DNA of 35,004 bases from Clostridiales bacterium (lineage in GTDB: Bacteria > Bacillota > Clostridia > Clostridiales > Caloramatoraceae), in assembly GCA_029240935.1 (NCBI GenBank), contig JARDZI010000003.1, positions 1-35,004 of the forward strand. The letters run 5' to 3'. The position numbers and the translations under genes were made by a program. The notes below the pieces were generated by a model, which worked only from the letters and a program-made list of their open reading frames with translations, was not told the DNA's origin and did not search any database. This document shows, in pieces, positions 19,538-28,270 of the stretch (the stretch's first letter is position 1; each line of letters starts with the position of its first letter).

Positions 19538-20476
19538 TTATATGGCTGCCAGTATAGCATGTGCCGTTTCTAGATCAGTTATAAGTACGTTGATCAAGCT
19601 GCCTCGGGCGGCACCTATTATAGCGGAAAGCTTTTCAGAACCACCACCCACACCAATGCGGAGGGGAATTCTTTTGTAGCTGTTTATATCTATGGCGAGA
19701 ACACGATCATTTATACCGCTTTCGATTATCTTGCCCTTTACATCAAAATAATGTGTACATATCTCACCTACTGAGTTATTGCTCTGGAGAATATCATACT
19801 CTGACTTAGATATGTATTTCCTATGGACAAAGGCAGAGTTGTTTGACATATCTCCAATACCCACCAGTGCAATAGTACAAGCCTTCATAGTGTCATAGAC
19901 ACGGGAAAAGAAGCTTTCTTTCATCAGAGAGTCACGAAGCTCCTTGTTTTCCAAAATAATTGGAGCATACATGAAACAAGGTTTTGCATGTAGGACCTCT
20001 GAGGAGTGCCTTACAATGTCATCTGAATTAATATGTGCTTCCTCTGCATTAAGTCCCCCAACTAGCTGTGTGACTGTTAGGTCTTTTCTTTCGATGGGCT
20101 GGAGATTATTTACCAGGGAAGATAATGCTCTACCTCTTGAAAAGCCAATTATATCCTTATCCTTTATGATACGCTCAAGATAAGAAGAAGCCGCTGTTCC
20201 AATAGCTTCATTGATGTCACCATCCGTATTATTGACAATGATTATTTCGTTAAGTTCTAAAAGGGATTCCAATTGTATTTCCAATTCAACATTTTGATGC
20301 TCGTATTCCTGTATAACAATCTTGACTATTCCTGTTTCAAGACACTTCTTAAGGATCCTATTGACCCTTTGCCTTGACATGGACAATTTCTTTGCTATAT
20401 CATCCTGAGTCATTCCCAGCTTGTAATAGTAATATGCAACCTTTGTATATTCATTTCTGGTATTTACATCTTGCAT
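19538..20476 (-). CDS. SorC/DeoR-type sugar-binding transcriptional regulator
   Basis: AYYYYKLGMTQDDIAKKLSMSRQRVNRILKKCLETGIVKI helix-turn-helix; GVGGGSEKLSAIIGAARGSLINVLITD C-terminal motif. Confidence 0.9.
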   Translation of the reverse strand: MQDVNTRNEYTKVAYYYYKLGMTQDDIAKKLSMSRQRVNRILKKCLETGIVKIVIQEYEHQNVELEIQLESLLELNEIIIVNNTDGDINEAIGTAASSYLERIIKDKDIIGFSRGRALSSLVNNLQPIERKDLTVTQLVGGLNAEEAHINSDDIVRHSSEVLHAKPCFMYAPIILENKELRDSLMKESFFSRVYDTMKACTIALVGIGDMSNNSAFVHRKYISKSEYDILQSNNSVGEICTHYFDVKGKIIESGINDRVLAIDINSYKRIPLRIGVGGGSEKLSAIIGAARGSLINVLITDLETAHAILAAI

Positions 20477-20677
20477 AGTTTCACCTACTATTTTCTATTA
20501 AATTTTATGTTTATATTATACCATCTCCTAATATTTTTTGCATAGTACATACAGATTTGCATTTGGCACCTTTTTATATTACTTGATTATGGGGCTGTTG
20601 GTTGTTTGTTAATGTACCGCTAAAAATTGTTAAATATATATTTACAATAAAAAGAAAGTATGATAGACTTAGTTAAA

Positions 20678-20710
20678 GTTACAAATGCTCACTTAAATTA
20701 CAAATGTAAC
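20678..20710. promoter_or_regulatory. Candidate operator: gttacaaatg...attacaaatgtaac
   Basis: Direct repeat ttacaaatg and dyad TTACA-AA-TGTAA between divergent sorC and the aldolase gene. Confidence 0.4.
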
Positions 20711-20831
20711 ACAAGTGACATTGCTTAGTTATCCAATAGCAGGAGCAAGCTGGCAGCGCGAGAAAAAACTTTCTTGTGTAATTATAATTATTACAAGCTA
20801 TAGCTAATAAATAGAAAAGGGGTTAGTTAAT

Positions 20832-21632
20832 ATGGCAAACAAAACTCATCGCTTTAATCACATATTCAGAGAGGATAAGAAAACATTCATTATGGCCATG
20901 GATCATGGAAATGGGTTTAATGTTCTTCCTGCAATGAAGTATCCAGGCAAAATTATAAGTGAGGTTGCAAGAGCAGGAGCAGACGCTTTTTTGGCAACAG
21001 TTGGGCTTGCAGAAAAATTTGCTGATGACTTTCATGGAAAAGGTATTATTATGAGGCTTGACGGCTCTTGCTCATACCTAGGCTCTAAGGATAAGCCTCT
21101 TCAAACTGTAGTAAGTGTTGAAGATGCAATAAGGTTAGGAGCTGATTCTGTAATTAGCATGGGATTTCCAGGTTCTAAATGGGAAGATCAAATATTAATG
21201 GATTTATCAAGAAATATTCATGATTGTAACAAATGGGGTATTCCTTTAGTAGCTGAAATGCTTCCAAGAGGCTTTGAAGGTGGAGAAGACTCTCGTACTC
21301 CAGAAAGTATTACCTTTGTATGCCGTATGGGTGCTGAAATGGGTGCTGATATAATAAAAACAGAATATACTGGTGATCCTGAAAGCTTTAAGGAATTGTG
21401 TGAAAGTGTATATGTACCGGTAGTAATATTAGGTGGCAGTAAAAAAGTATCAGAAGAGAAGCTTCTTACTGATATTAAGGATGCTATTAGTGCAGGTGGT
21501 GCAGGTGTTGCAATGGGTAGAAACATATGGAATCATGAAAATCCAGCTAGATTTGCAGGTGCTATAGCGAAGCTTATTCATGAAGATTGCAGTGTAGAAG
21601 CGGCACTTAAAGAGCTAAATAGAAAGTTCTAG
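20832..21632 (+). CDS. DhnA/LsrF-type class I aldolase
   Basis: FIMAMDHGNGFNVLPAM, IIKTEYTGDPESFKELC, VVILGGSKKVSEEKLL, GRNIWNHENPARFAGAI. Confidence 0.85.
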   Translation: MANKTHRFNHIFREDKKTFIMAMDHGNGFNVLPAMKYPGKIISEVARAGADAFLATVGLAEKFADDFHGKGIIMRLDGSCSYLGSKDKPLQTVVSVEDAIRLGADSVISMGFPGSKWEDQILMDLSRNIHDCNKWGIPLVAEMLPRGFEGGEDSRTPESITFVCRMGAEMGADIIKTEYTGDPESFKELCESVYVPVVILGGSKKVSEEKLLTDIKDAISAGGAGVAMGRNIWNHENPARFAGAIAKLIHEDCSVEAALKELNRKF

Positions 21633-21642
21633 GAGGTATAAT

Positions 21643-22677
21643 ATGAATAGTAAATATAAGGTAGCAGTTATTACTGATGTGAACAAATTAGAATTTGTTG
21701 AAAAAGAGCTAAAACAGCCTGAAGACAACCAGGTTCTCGTAAAGGTTGATAGTTGTGCCATTTGTACCCTTGAGCAGAGAGTTTATGGAGGCGTTATGAA
21801 GCGTTATCCCTTTGCAGGAGGTCATGAGGTTTCTGGTAGGGTTACTGCTATTGGAAGAAATGTAAAAAGCCTTAGTGAAGGGGACAAGGTTACTGCAAGA
21901 TTGCTTACAAGCTGTGGAGAATGCTATTATTGCAGAAGTGGACACGAAAACCAATGTGTTATATCCTTTAAGGCAGAAACCCAGGAAGGAATAAATGGAC
22001 CAGGGGGTTTTGCAGAATATATGCTGCTGGATGCAAAGAGTCTTTATAAAGTTGCTGATGATTTGGATTTGACCTATGCATCACTAGCAGAACCTCTTGC
22101 AGACTGTGTTCACAGCGTTAATAATGCAAATATTGAGCTTAGTGATGATGTTGTGGTTATAGGTGTTGGAATCATGGGTGCTTTTCACATTAAACTTGCA
22201 AAGCTAAAGGGTGCTCGTGTTATTGCCTGTGAGGTTGATGAAGCCCGCCTTGAAATTGCAAAAAAAATGGGAGCAGACATTCTTATTAATTCAAAGGAAG
22301 TTAACGCGATTCAAAAAGTAAAAGAGGTTACAGAGGGGAGAGGTGCTAATGTTGTGTTCTGCACCGCAGCAATTCCTGAGCTTGCTTCAGATAGTATTCA
22401 GATGATTGGTAAGCTTGGACATGTTATTATGTACTCATCCTTCCACCCAGATAAGCCTGTAGAGTTAAATGTCAATAGTGTACATTCTACAGAAATGAAT
22501 ATCACTGGAGCTGTAAATGCAAATACAAGTGATTATTTAATGGCAACAAGATTGCTCTCTTATAAGATGATTGATCCATCACTTCTTATCTCGGAGGTTG
22601 TACCCTTTGAAAGTATCGAATATGCTTTCCAACGTGCAATAGACCCGAAAACATACAGAATTATTGTAAAAATGTAG
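21643..22677 (+). CDS. Zinc-binding MDR alcohol/polyol dehydrogenase
   Basis: GGHEVSGRVTAIGRNV, CGECYYCRSGHENQC structural zinc motif, GVGIMGAFHIKLAKLKGARVIACE. Confidence 0.9.
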   Translation: MNSKYKVAVITDVNKLEFVEKELKQPEDNQVLVKVDSCAICTLEQRVYGGVMKRYPFAGGHEVSGRVTAIGRNVKSLSEGDKVTARLLTSCGECYYCRSGHENQCVISFKAETQEGINGPGGFAEYMLLDAKSLYKVADDLDLTYASLAEPLADCVHSVNNANIELSDDVVVIGVGIMGAFHIKLAKLKGARVIACEVDEARLEIAKKMGADILINSKEVNAIQKVKEVTEGRGANVVFCTAAIPELASDSIQMIGKLGHVIMYSSFHPDKPVELNVNSVHSTEMNITGAVNANTSDYLMATRLLSYKMIDPSLLISEVVPFESIEYAFQRAIDPKTYRIIVKM

Positions 22678-22755
22678 GGGTTTCTGGAACATAAAAGCAC
22701 TTAAGGGCTAATCGCAGTAAATATGCGTTTACCATATATGTCTTGTCACCATAGG

Positions 22756-22785
22756 AGATGGATGGTACATTGCTACTATCCATCT
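22756..22785 (+). other. Intra-operon hairpin before the permease gene
   Basis: agatggat-14 nt-atccatct. Confidence 0.5.
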
Positions 22786-22832
22786 AAGCTCTGGAATCAT
22801 AACCATATTAAATGAAAAGGGGAGAGGGTTTT

Positions 22833-24194
22833 ATGTCAAACAATCAAAACGGAAAACTTGGTTTACTAGACAGCTCAACTATTCTTATTGGCGGTATGAT
22901 AGGAAGTGCAATTTTTTCTCTTTCAGGTATGACAATTCTTAACGCTGGGCCTGCTTCGATTCTATCCTGGATTATTGCAGCTGTTGTTCTCTTTGCATAT
23001 GGTCTCCAAACAGCGGAACTTTCAACAATTTATCCACGTTCAGGAGGAATATTTGTATTCCCATCAAAATCACTTGGCAAAAATGAAAAGCAAGGTCGTC
23101 TCTGGGGCTGGATTTCAGCCTGGGCATACCTATTTGGCTGCTGGGCAGGGGCTGCTTTCTCAGCCATTTATGTTAGTATTTATCTTGGAGTTGCTTTTCC
23201 AGCTCTAAACAATTATCAAGTTCCAATGGCAATTGCTACAGTTGTTATCTGCGGTCTCTTAAATTTAGTTAATATTGCTGTTACAGGTAAGGCAAACACA
23301 ATACTTACATTTGGTCTTGCTGCAACAATGCTTATATTCATTGTGATTGCCTTGTTTGGTGGTCAATGGGATGCAAGCATGTTAACTCCTTTCTTTACCC
23401 AGGGCGCTGAAGGTGCATTTGGCTTCATGGGTGCTATTCCAATTGCAATGGTTGCATATGGTTCCATAGTAGCAGTTTCCTTCATGGTAGGAGAGATAAA
23501 AGACCCAAGCAAGACAGTTCCGAAGGCTATGACAATCGCGATGGTAGTAGTTGTTGCCCTCTATGTTCTAGTTATGGTTTCAGTATTAGGTCTTGTTTCT
23601 TCTGGATTTTTACAGGAGAATCCAGGAATGGCTTACATTCCACTATATGCAGCAGCATTCACAAAGCTTGCAGCTATTCCATGGCTGACAAAGCTCATCT
23701 CAATTTCAGCAGTTTTAGCCCTGGTAACTACAATACTTGTAGTAATGGCTCTATCAGCTCGTGCTTTACAGGCTTGTGCTATAAGTGGTATTCTTCCTAA
23801 ATTCCTTGCAAAGAACAATGAAAAGACAGGCGTTCCAGTAAATGCACAATTTATTGTTATACTGATTGTTGGAGCGATTTCTGCTTTCCCAAGTTTTACA
23901 AACTTAATAGTAAATCTTGGTTCTTTATGCAATGCAATTGTGGTAGCTATCATTTGTATGACAATTGTTGCAGCTCGTAAGAGGAACCCATCTGTTCAAA
24001 ATGGTTTCAAGGCTCCTGGAGGAGATATTCTTCCAATTGCAACTCTAATAATCATCATAGCTGCATACATACCAGGCATTCTTAGTGGTGGATGGCAGCT
24101 TTGGGCATGGACGGTTGGTTACTATTTAATTGGTATGATCATTTATTATATAGGCACCAGGAAGCTTGACTCAAATAAAACAATAGAAATGTAA
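22833..24194 (+). CDS. APC-superfamily amino-acid permease
   Basis: LLDSSTILIGGMIGSAIFSLSGM start pattern; about 12 hydrophobic segments; PKAMTIAM. Confidence 0.88.
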   Translation: MSNNQNGKLGLLDSSTILIGGMIGSAIFSLSGMTILNAGPASILSWIIAAVVLFAYGLQTAELSTIYPRSGGIFVFPSKSLGKNEKQGRLWGWISAWAYLFGCWAGAAFSAIYVSIYLGVAFPALNNYQVPMAIATVVICGLLNLVNIAVTGKANTILTFGLAATMLIFIVIALFGGQWDASMLTPFFTQGAEGAFGFMGAIPIAMVAYGSIVAVSFMVGEIKDPSKTVPKAMTIAMVVVVALYVLVMVSVLGLVSSGFLQENPGMAYIPLYAAAFTKLAAIPWLTKLISISAVLALVTTILVVMALSARALQACAISGILPKFLAKNNEKTGVPVNAQFIVILIVGAISAFPSFTNLIVNLGSLCNAIVVAIICMTIVAARKRNPSVQNGFKAPGGDILPIATLIIIIAAYIPGILSGGWQLWAWTVGYYLIGMIIYYIGTRKLDSNKTIEM

Positions 24195-24230
24195 TTTATC
24201 TAGAATTTGTTTCCAAAATATGACCTTTTC

Positions 24231-24262
24231 ATTCTGCCATGCAGGTAACTGCATGGCGGAAT
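24231..24262 (+). other. Strong intra-operon hairpin with GUAA tetraloop upstream of ribF-like gene
   Basis: attctgccatgcag-gtaa-ctgcatggcggaat, 14 bp including one T.G. Confidence 0.8.
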
Positions 24263-24291
24263 TATTAAATTGGAAAAGGAGCTGATTTACC

Positions 24292-25182
24292 ATGAGACAT
24301 ATTAGTGGTAATGATTTTTATATGAGTAACACTTGCCTAGCTTTTGGAAGCTTTGATGGTGTTCATAAAGGTCACCGTGCGGTTATTAACAAATTGCTTG
24401 AAATCTCAAAAGATGGACTAACATCGGTTGTTCTGAGCTTTGAATATGATGAAGCACTGCTTTCTGAGAAAAAGATTCTTTCCACAGAGGAAGAAAAGAA
24501 GTATCTTTTGATCAAAAATGGACCAGAAGTTATGATTTCATATAAAATTAACGAACAAAACAAAGATACTAAAGTCGAGGACTTCATCAAAGATATTCTG
24601 GTAGATAAATTAGGTGTGAAGGTCATAGTTACTGGAAAAAATGATAGTAATATCAATGTACTGCTTAAATGCTCCCTAAAATATGGTTATAAACTTGTTG
24701 AGTGTGAAACTGTATTTGATGAGGGTGAGCCTGTTACATCAGAGTGTATTATGAAGGAGCTTGCAGAGGGTAATCTTAAAAAGACAAATGAACTCCTTGG
24801 GCACCCATACCTGCTCATGGGTCAGGTTATGCATGGAAAAGCCCTAGGTAGAACAGTGGGTATGCCAACAGCTAACCTTGGCTTCTGTAAGATAAAGCAG
24901 CTGCCTGCATATGGGGTTTTCGGTACCCTTTCGGAGATTGGTGACAAAAACGTAAAGGGTCTTACTAATATTGGACAGCGGCCATCTGTTGATAATTATA
25001 ATTATGTTACAATCGAGACTTTCCTCCTTGACTTCTCAGGGGATTTGTATGACAAAACAATTGCTCTTGAGATATGTGCATTTATCAGAGGAGTAAAAAA
25101 GTTCAATAATCTTGATGAGGTAAAGGCCCAAGTTAATAAGGATATAGAATCAATCAGAGCATATCTGGATCAAATAGCTTGA
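24292..25182 (+). CDS. ribF: RibF-like riboflavin kinase/FAD synthetase
   Basis: GSFDGVHKGHRAVI nucleotidyltransferase motif; GRTVGMPTANL and GLTNIGQRPSV kinase motifs. Confidence 0.85.
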   Translation: MRHISGNDFYMSNTCLAFGSFDGVHKGHRAVINKLLEISKDGLTSVVLSFEYDEALLSEKKILSTEEEKKYLLIKNGPEVMISYKINEQNKDTKVEDFIKDILVDKLGVKVIVTGKNDSNINVLLKCSLKYGYKLVECETVFDEGEPVTSECIMKELAEGNLKKTNELLGHPYLLMGQVMHGKALGRTVGMPTANLGFCKIKQLPAYGVFGTLSEIGDKNVKGLTNIGQRPSVDNYNYVTIETFLLDFSGDLYDKTIALEICAFIRGVKKFNNLDEVKAQVNKDIESIRAYLDQIA

Positions 25183-25208
25183 AATAATATTTATAAGGGG
25201 GATATATC

Positions 25209-26699
25209 TTGAATCCATTATTATTAGTAAAGAAGGAGCCCTATAAGTTATATATTAATGGTGAGTTTGTAGCTTCTGAATCAGGTAAAACCTTTGAAGT
25301 TATTAACCCAGTAGATAATCAACCATTTGCATCAGCCTATAAAGGTGGTATAGCAGATGTAAAAAAAGCAATAATTGCAGCTAGGCATGCATTTGACGAA
25401 GGTCCTTGGAGCAAAATGTCAGCTAAGGAAAGAAGTAAACTACTCCTGAAAGCAGGACAAATTCTTTCTAGAAGAGTGGAGGAGTTTGCAACTATTGAAA
25501 CACTAGAATGTGGCAAGCTTTACATGAGTGCATTGTATTATGAAGCACAGATGAGTATAGATGCATTTGAATATTTTGCAGGTAAAGCTCGCTGTCTTGA
25601 GGGAAAGGTTGTTCCCTGCGACACGGGGCACTTGAATTATGTGCTTTGGCAGCCCTGTGGAGTGGTAGGCGAAATTCTTCCTTGGAATGGACCTTTTATG
25701 ATGGGTTGCCAAAAGGTATGCGCAATACTTGCAGCTGGTAATACAGTTGTTATTAAACCTTCCTCCTGGGCATCTCTTAGTATGCTGCTTATTGCTGAAG
25801 TCTTCCATGAAGCCGGTTTCCCGGCAGGTGTTGTAAATGTTGTTACTGGCCCTGGAAGTGAAGTTGGAGATGAGCTTGTAAGGAACCCTCTTGTTGATAT
25901 GGTGTCCATGACCGGAGGGACAGAGGTAGGTAAGCACATTATTGGTAGTTCCAAGGATACAGTAAAGGATATTGCGCTGGAGTTAGGTGGCAAAAGTCCA
26001 AATATTGTTTTTAATGATATTAATGTGGATGAGATAGTTCAATGGGCTAAATTTGGCTTTACCAACAACGCTGGACAGGTTTGCGTATCTGGTACAAGAT
26101 TGATACTACATAGGAATATTTATGAAGAATTTATAGGTAAGTTAAAGATAGAATGTGAAAAAATGATACCTGGCAATGGATTTGATTATGAAAAGGGTGT
26201 AAATTTCAGCACCTTGATATCAAAAGAGCATGCAAGTAATGTATGGAACTATATTAAAAAAGGAAAGTCAGAGGGGGCAAGGGTTATTATGGGTGGAGAA
26301 CCATATGATGATCCTGAACTTGCAAAAGGAAATTTTGTTCCACCTACAATTTTTGCAGATGTAACACGGGATATGACAATATTCCAGGAAGAAATATTTG
26401 GTCCTGTTCTGTGCATAACACCCTTTGAAACAGAGGAGGAAGCAATTGAAATTGCCAATGCAACAAAATACGGACTTGCTGGGGCTGTGTTCTCAGCAAA
26501 CATCAAGCGAGCCCTGAGAGTTGCACAAAATATAAAAGGTGGACAAATCTATGTTAACACCTATTTTAGTAAGGGTATGATAGAATCACCTGGCACAGGG
26601 TGGAAGGAAAGCGGTATTGGTGTGGCAGGTATTCAAAAATACATGATTTCAAAGACTGTTTTTGTTGATATGCAGGATGGCAGCATACCACCAGCATAG
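25209..26699 (+). CDS. NAD(P)-dependent aldehyde dehydrogenase
   Basis: LELGGKSPNIVF, NNAGQVCVSGTRLILH catalytic Cys, EEIFGPVLCITPF; TTG start after AAGGGGG. Confidence 0.93.
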   Translation: MNPLLLVKKEPYKLYINGEFVASESGKTFEVINPVDNQPFASAYKGGIADVKKAIIAARHAFDEGPWSKMSAKERSKLLLKAGQILSRRVEEFATIETLECGKLYMSALYYEAQMSIDAFEYFAGKARCLEGKVVPCDTGHLNYVLWQPCGVVGEILPWNGPFMMGCQKVCAILAAGNTVVIKPSSWASLSMLLIAEVFHEAGFPAGVVNVVTGPGSEVGDELVRNPLVDMVSMTGGTEVGKHIIGSSKDTVKDIALELGGKSPNIVFNDINVDEIVQWAKFGFTNNAGQVCVSGTRLILHRNIYEEFIGKLKIECEKMIPGNGFDYEKGVNFSTLISKEHASNVWNYIKKGKSEGARVIMGGEPYDDPELAKGNFVPPTIFADVTRDMTIFQEEIFGPVLCITPFETEEEAIEIANATKYGLAGAVFSANIKRALRVAQNIKGGQIYVNTYFSKGMIESPGTGWKESGIGVAGIQKYMISKTVFVDMQDGSIPPA

Positions 26700-26745
26700 A
26701 CTTAACACTTTGTTATGAAGGACTATGTAATTGCTATATGCAAGT

Positions 26746-26832
26746 CATTGCCAGAGGCAATGTCATACTGAACCTGGCAAAGGAACTTTAAAGGCATATT
26801 GGAAAAGATCCTTCACTTCGTTCAGTATGACA
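26746..26832. repeat. Compound inverted repeat in the aldh-grdB gap
   Basis: cattgcc-aga-ggcaatg (26746-26762), overlapping tgtcatactgaac (26761-26773) ... gttcagtatgaca (26820-26832). Confidence 0.8.
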
Positions 26833-26931
26833 AGTAAGCTTTCTTAGCAACGACAAGTAGGGTACCTTTATTCTGGTGCTAATACGTGGAATTTTAATGA
26901 GCAGAAAAACCTATTGGAAGGAGTGATATTT

Positions 26932-28266
26932 TTGGCTCTACTTAAAGCAGTGCATTATATCAACCAATTCTATGCAGGACTTGGCGGAGAGACTATGGCA
27001 CATGTAGGCCTTAGCGTTCTAGAAGAAAAGAAGGGACCTGCAATTGGACTTGAAAAATTTTGGAATGGTGAAATGGAAGTAGTAAATATAATTGTTTGCG
27101 GAGACAATTATATTAATAATGATGATAATTTCCAAAGTATCATCCCAGAAATCAAGAATATTATAAATAAAGCGAAGCCTGATGTATTTATTGCAGGACC
27201 TGCATTTAATGCGGGGCGTTATGGCGTGGCCTGTGCAAAGCTATGTGACTATGTAAGGAGGGAATTGGGCATTCCAAGCGTAACAGCTATGTGGCATGAG
27301 AATCCTGCAGTAGATATGTTTGTAAGGGATAACTATATTGTGGCCACAAGTGAAACAGCTGTGGGCATGTCAAAATCCCTGCCTGGGCTGGCAAAGCTTG
27401 CTCTGAAGCTAGCAAAGAAGGAGCTTATAGGTCCAGCAAGATTCGAAGGCTACCTAAGGACTGGACATAGATATAATGAATACAATGAAAAAACAGGAGC
27501 TGAAAGGGTACTTGATATATTGCTGAATAAGCTAGGGAGTAAGCCATACCTAACTGAGATACCCTTGAGGGGTTTTGAGGCTGTGGCACCTGCTTCAAAG
27601 GTGACAGAGCTTAAAGCTGGGAACATTGCACTTATCACAACAGGCGGCCTTGTGCCAATGGGTAACCCTGATAAAATAAAGCAGGCATTTGCTGTTACAT
27701 ATGGAAGATATGATATGGAAGGTGTAAACTCTCTAAACAGGGGCGTATATGAATCCATTCATGGAGGATATGATACTACTTTTGCCACAAATGATCCCCA
27801 TCGTCTTATTCCATTAGATGAGATGAGGAATCTAGAGAAGGATGGAGTAATTGGGGGTGTATACAAATATTTCTTCACAACCTGTGGTGTAGGGACCAAT
27901 GTTGAAAGCAGCAAGAATATGGGAAGGGGAATAGCAGCAGAGTTGAAAAGTGCAGGGGTAAGTGCAGCAATTCTGACTACCACTTGAGGAACATGTACAC
28001 GTTGCGGTGCAACGATATCCAAGGAATTAGACAGGGAGGGGATCCCAAATGCTCATGTAACAGCCTTTACATCAATAGCTTTTAATGTAGGGGCCAATAG
28101 AATAGTGTTCGGTGGAGATTTTACTTCCCCAACCGGGAATCCTGAGCTTCCTATAGAAAGAGAAAAGGCATATAGACGTAAGATATTAGAGAAGGCATTA
28201 GAGGCAATAGCACAGGATGTACAAGGCCCGACCATATTTGCAGTTGATGAAAGCAGGGAGGGATAG
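26932..28266 (+). CDS. Selenocysteine-containing GrdB/GrdF/GrdH-like reductase component B subunit
   Basis: Full-length Grd-B-family motifs; in-frame TGA 27985-27987 read as Sec gives AAILTTTUGTCTRCGATISKE and extends to TAG 28264-28266; TTG start after GGAAGGAG. Confidence 0.93.
28000..28014 (+). promoter_or_regulatory. Candidate bacterial SECIS hairpin
   Basis: cgttgc-ggt-gcaacg, perfect 6-bp stem, loop GGU, beginning 12 nt after the TGA. Confidence 0.85.
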
Positions 28267-28270
28267 AAAA

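Noticed and set aside
22681-22811. Riboswitch in the MDR-permease gap
   Set aside because: Hairpins exist (e.g. 22756-22785), but no known riboswitch consensus could be recognised.
25503-25993. Minus-strand ORFs of 118 and 144 aa
   Set aside because: Antisense to a clear aldehyde dehydrogenase in the conserved catalytic region.
26914-27987. ORF-track protein ending at TGA 27985 as a complete gene, with TTG start at 26914
   Set aside because: The same frame continues with strongly GrdB-like sequence after the TGA, and a better ribosome-binding site precedes TTG 26932.
28217-28270. Upstream start of the GrdE-like ORF at 28217
   Set aside because: It would overlap the Sec protein's C-terminal coding region; GTG 28271 has GGGAGG upstream and gives a GrdE-like N-terminus.
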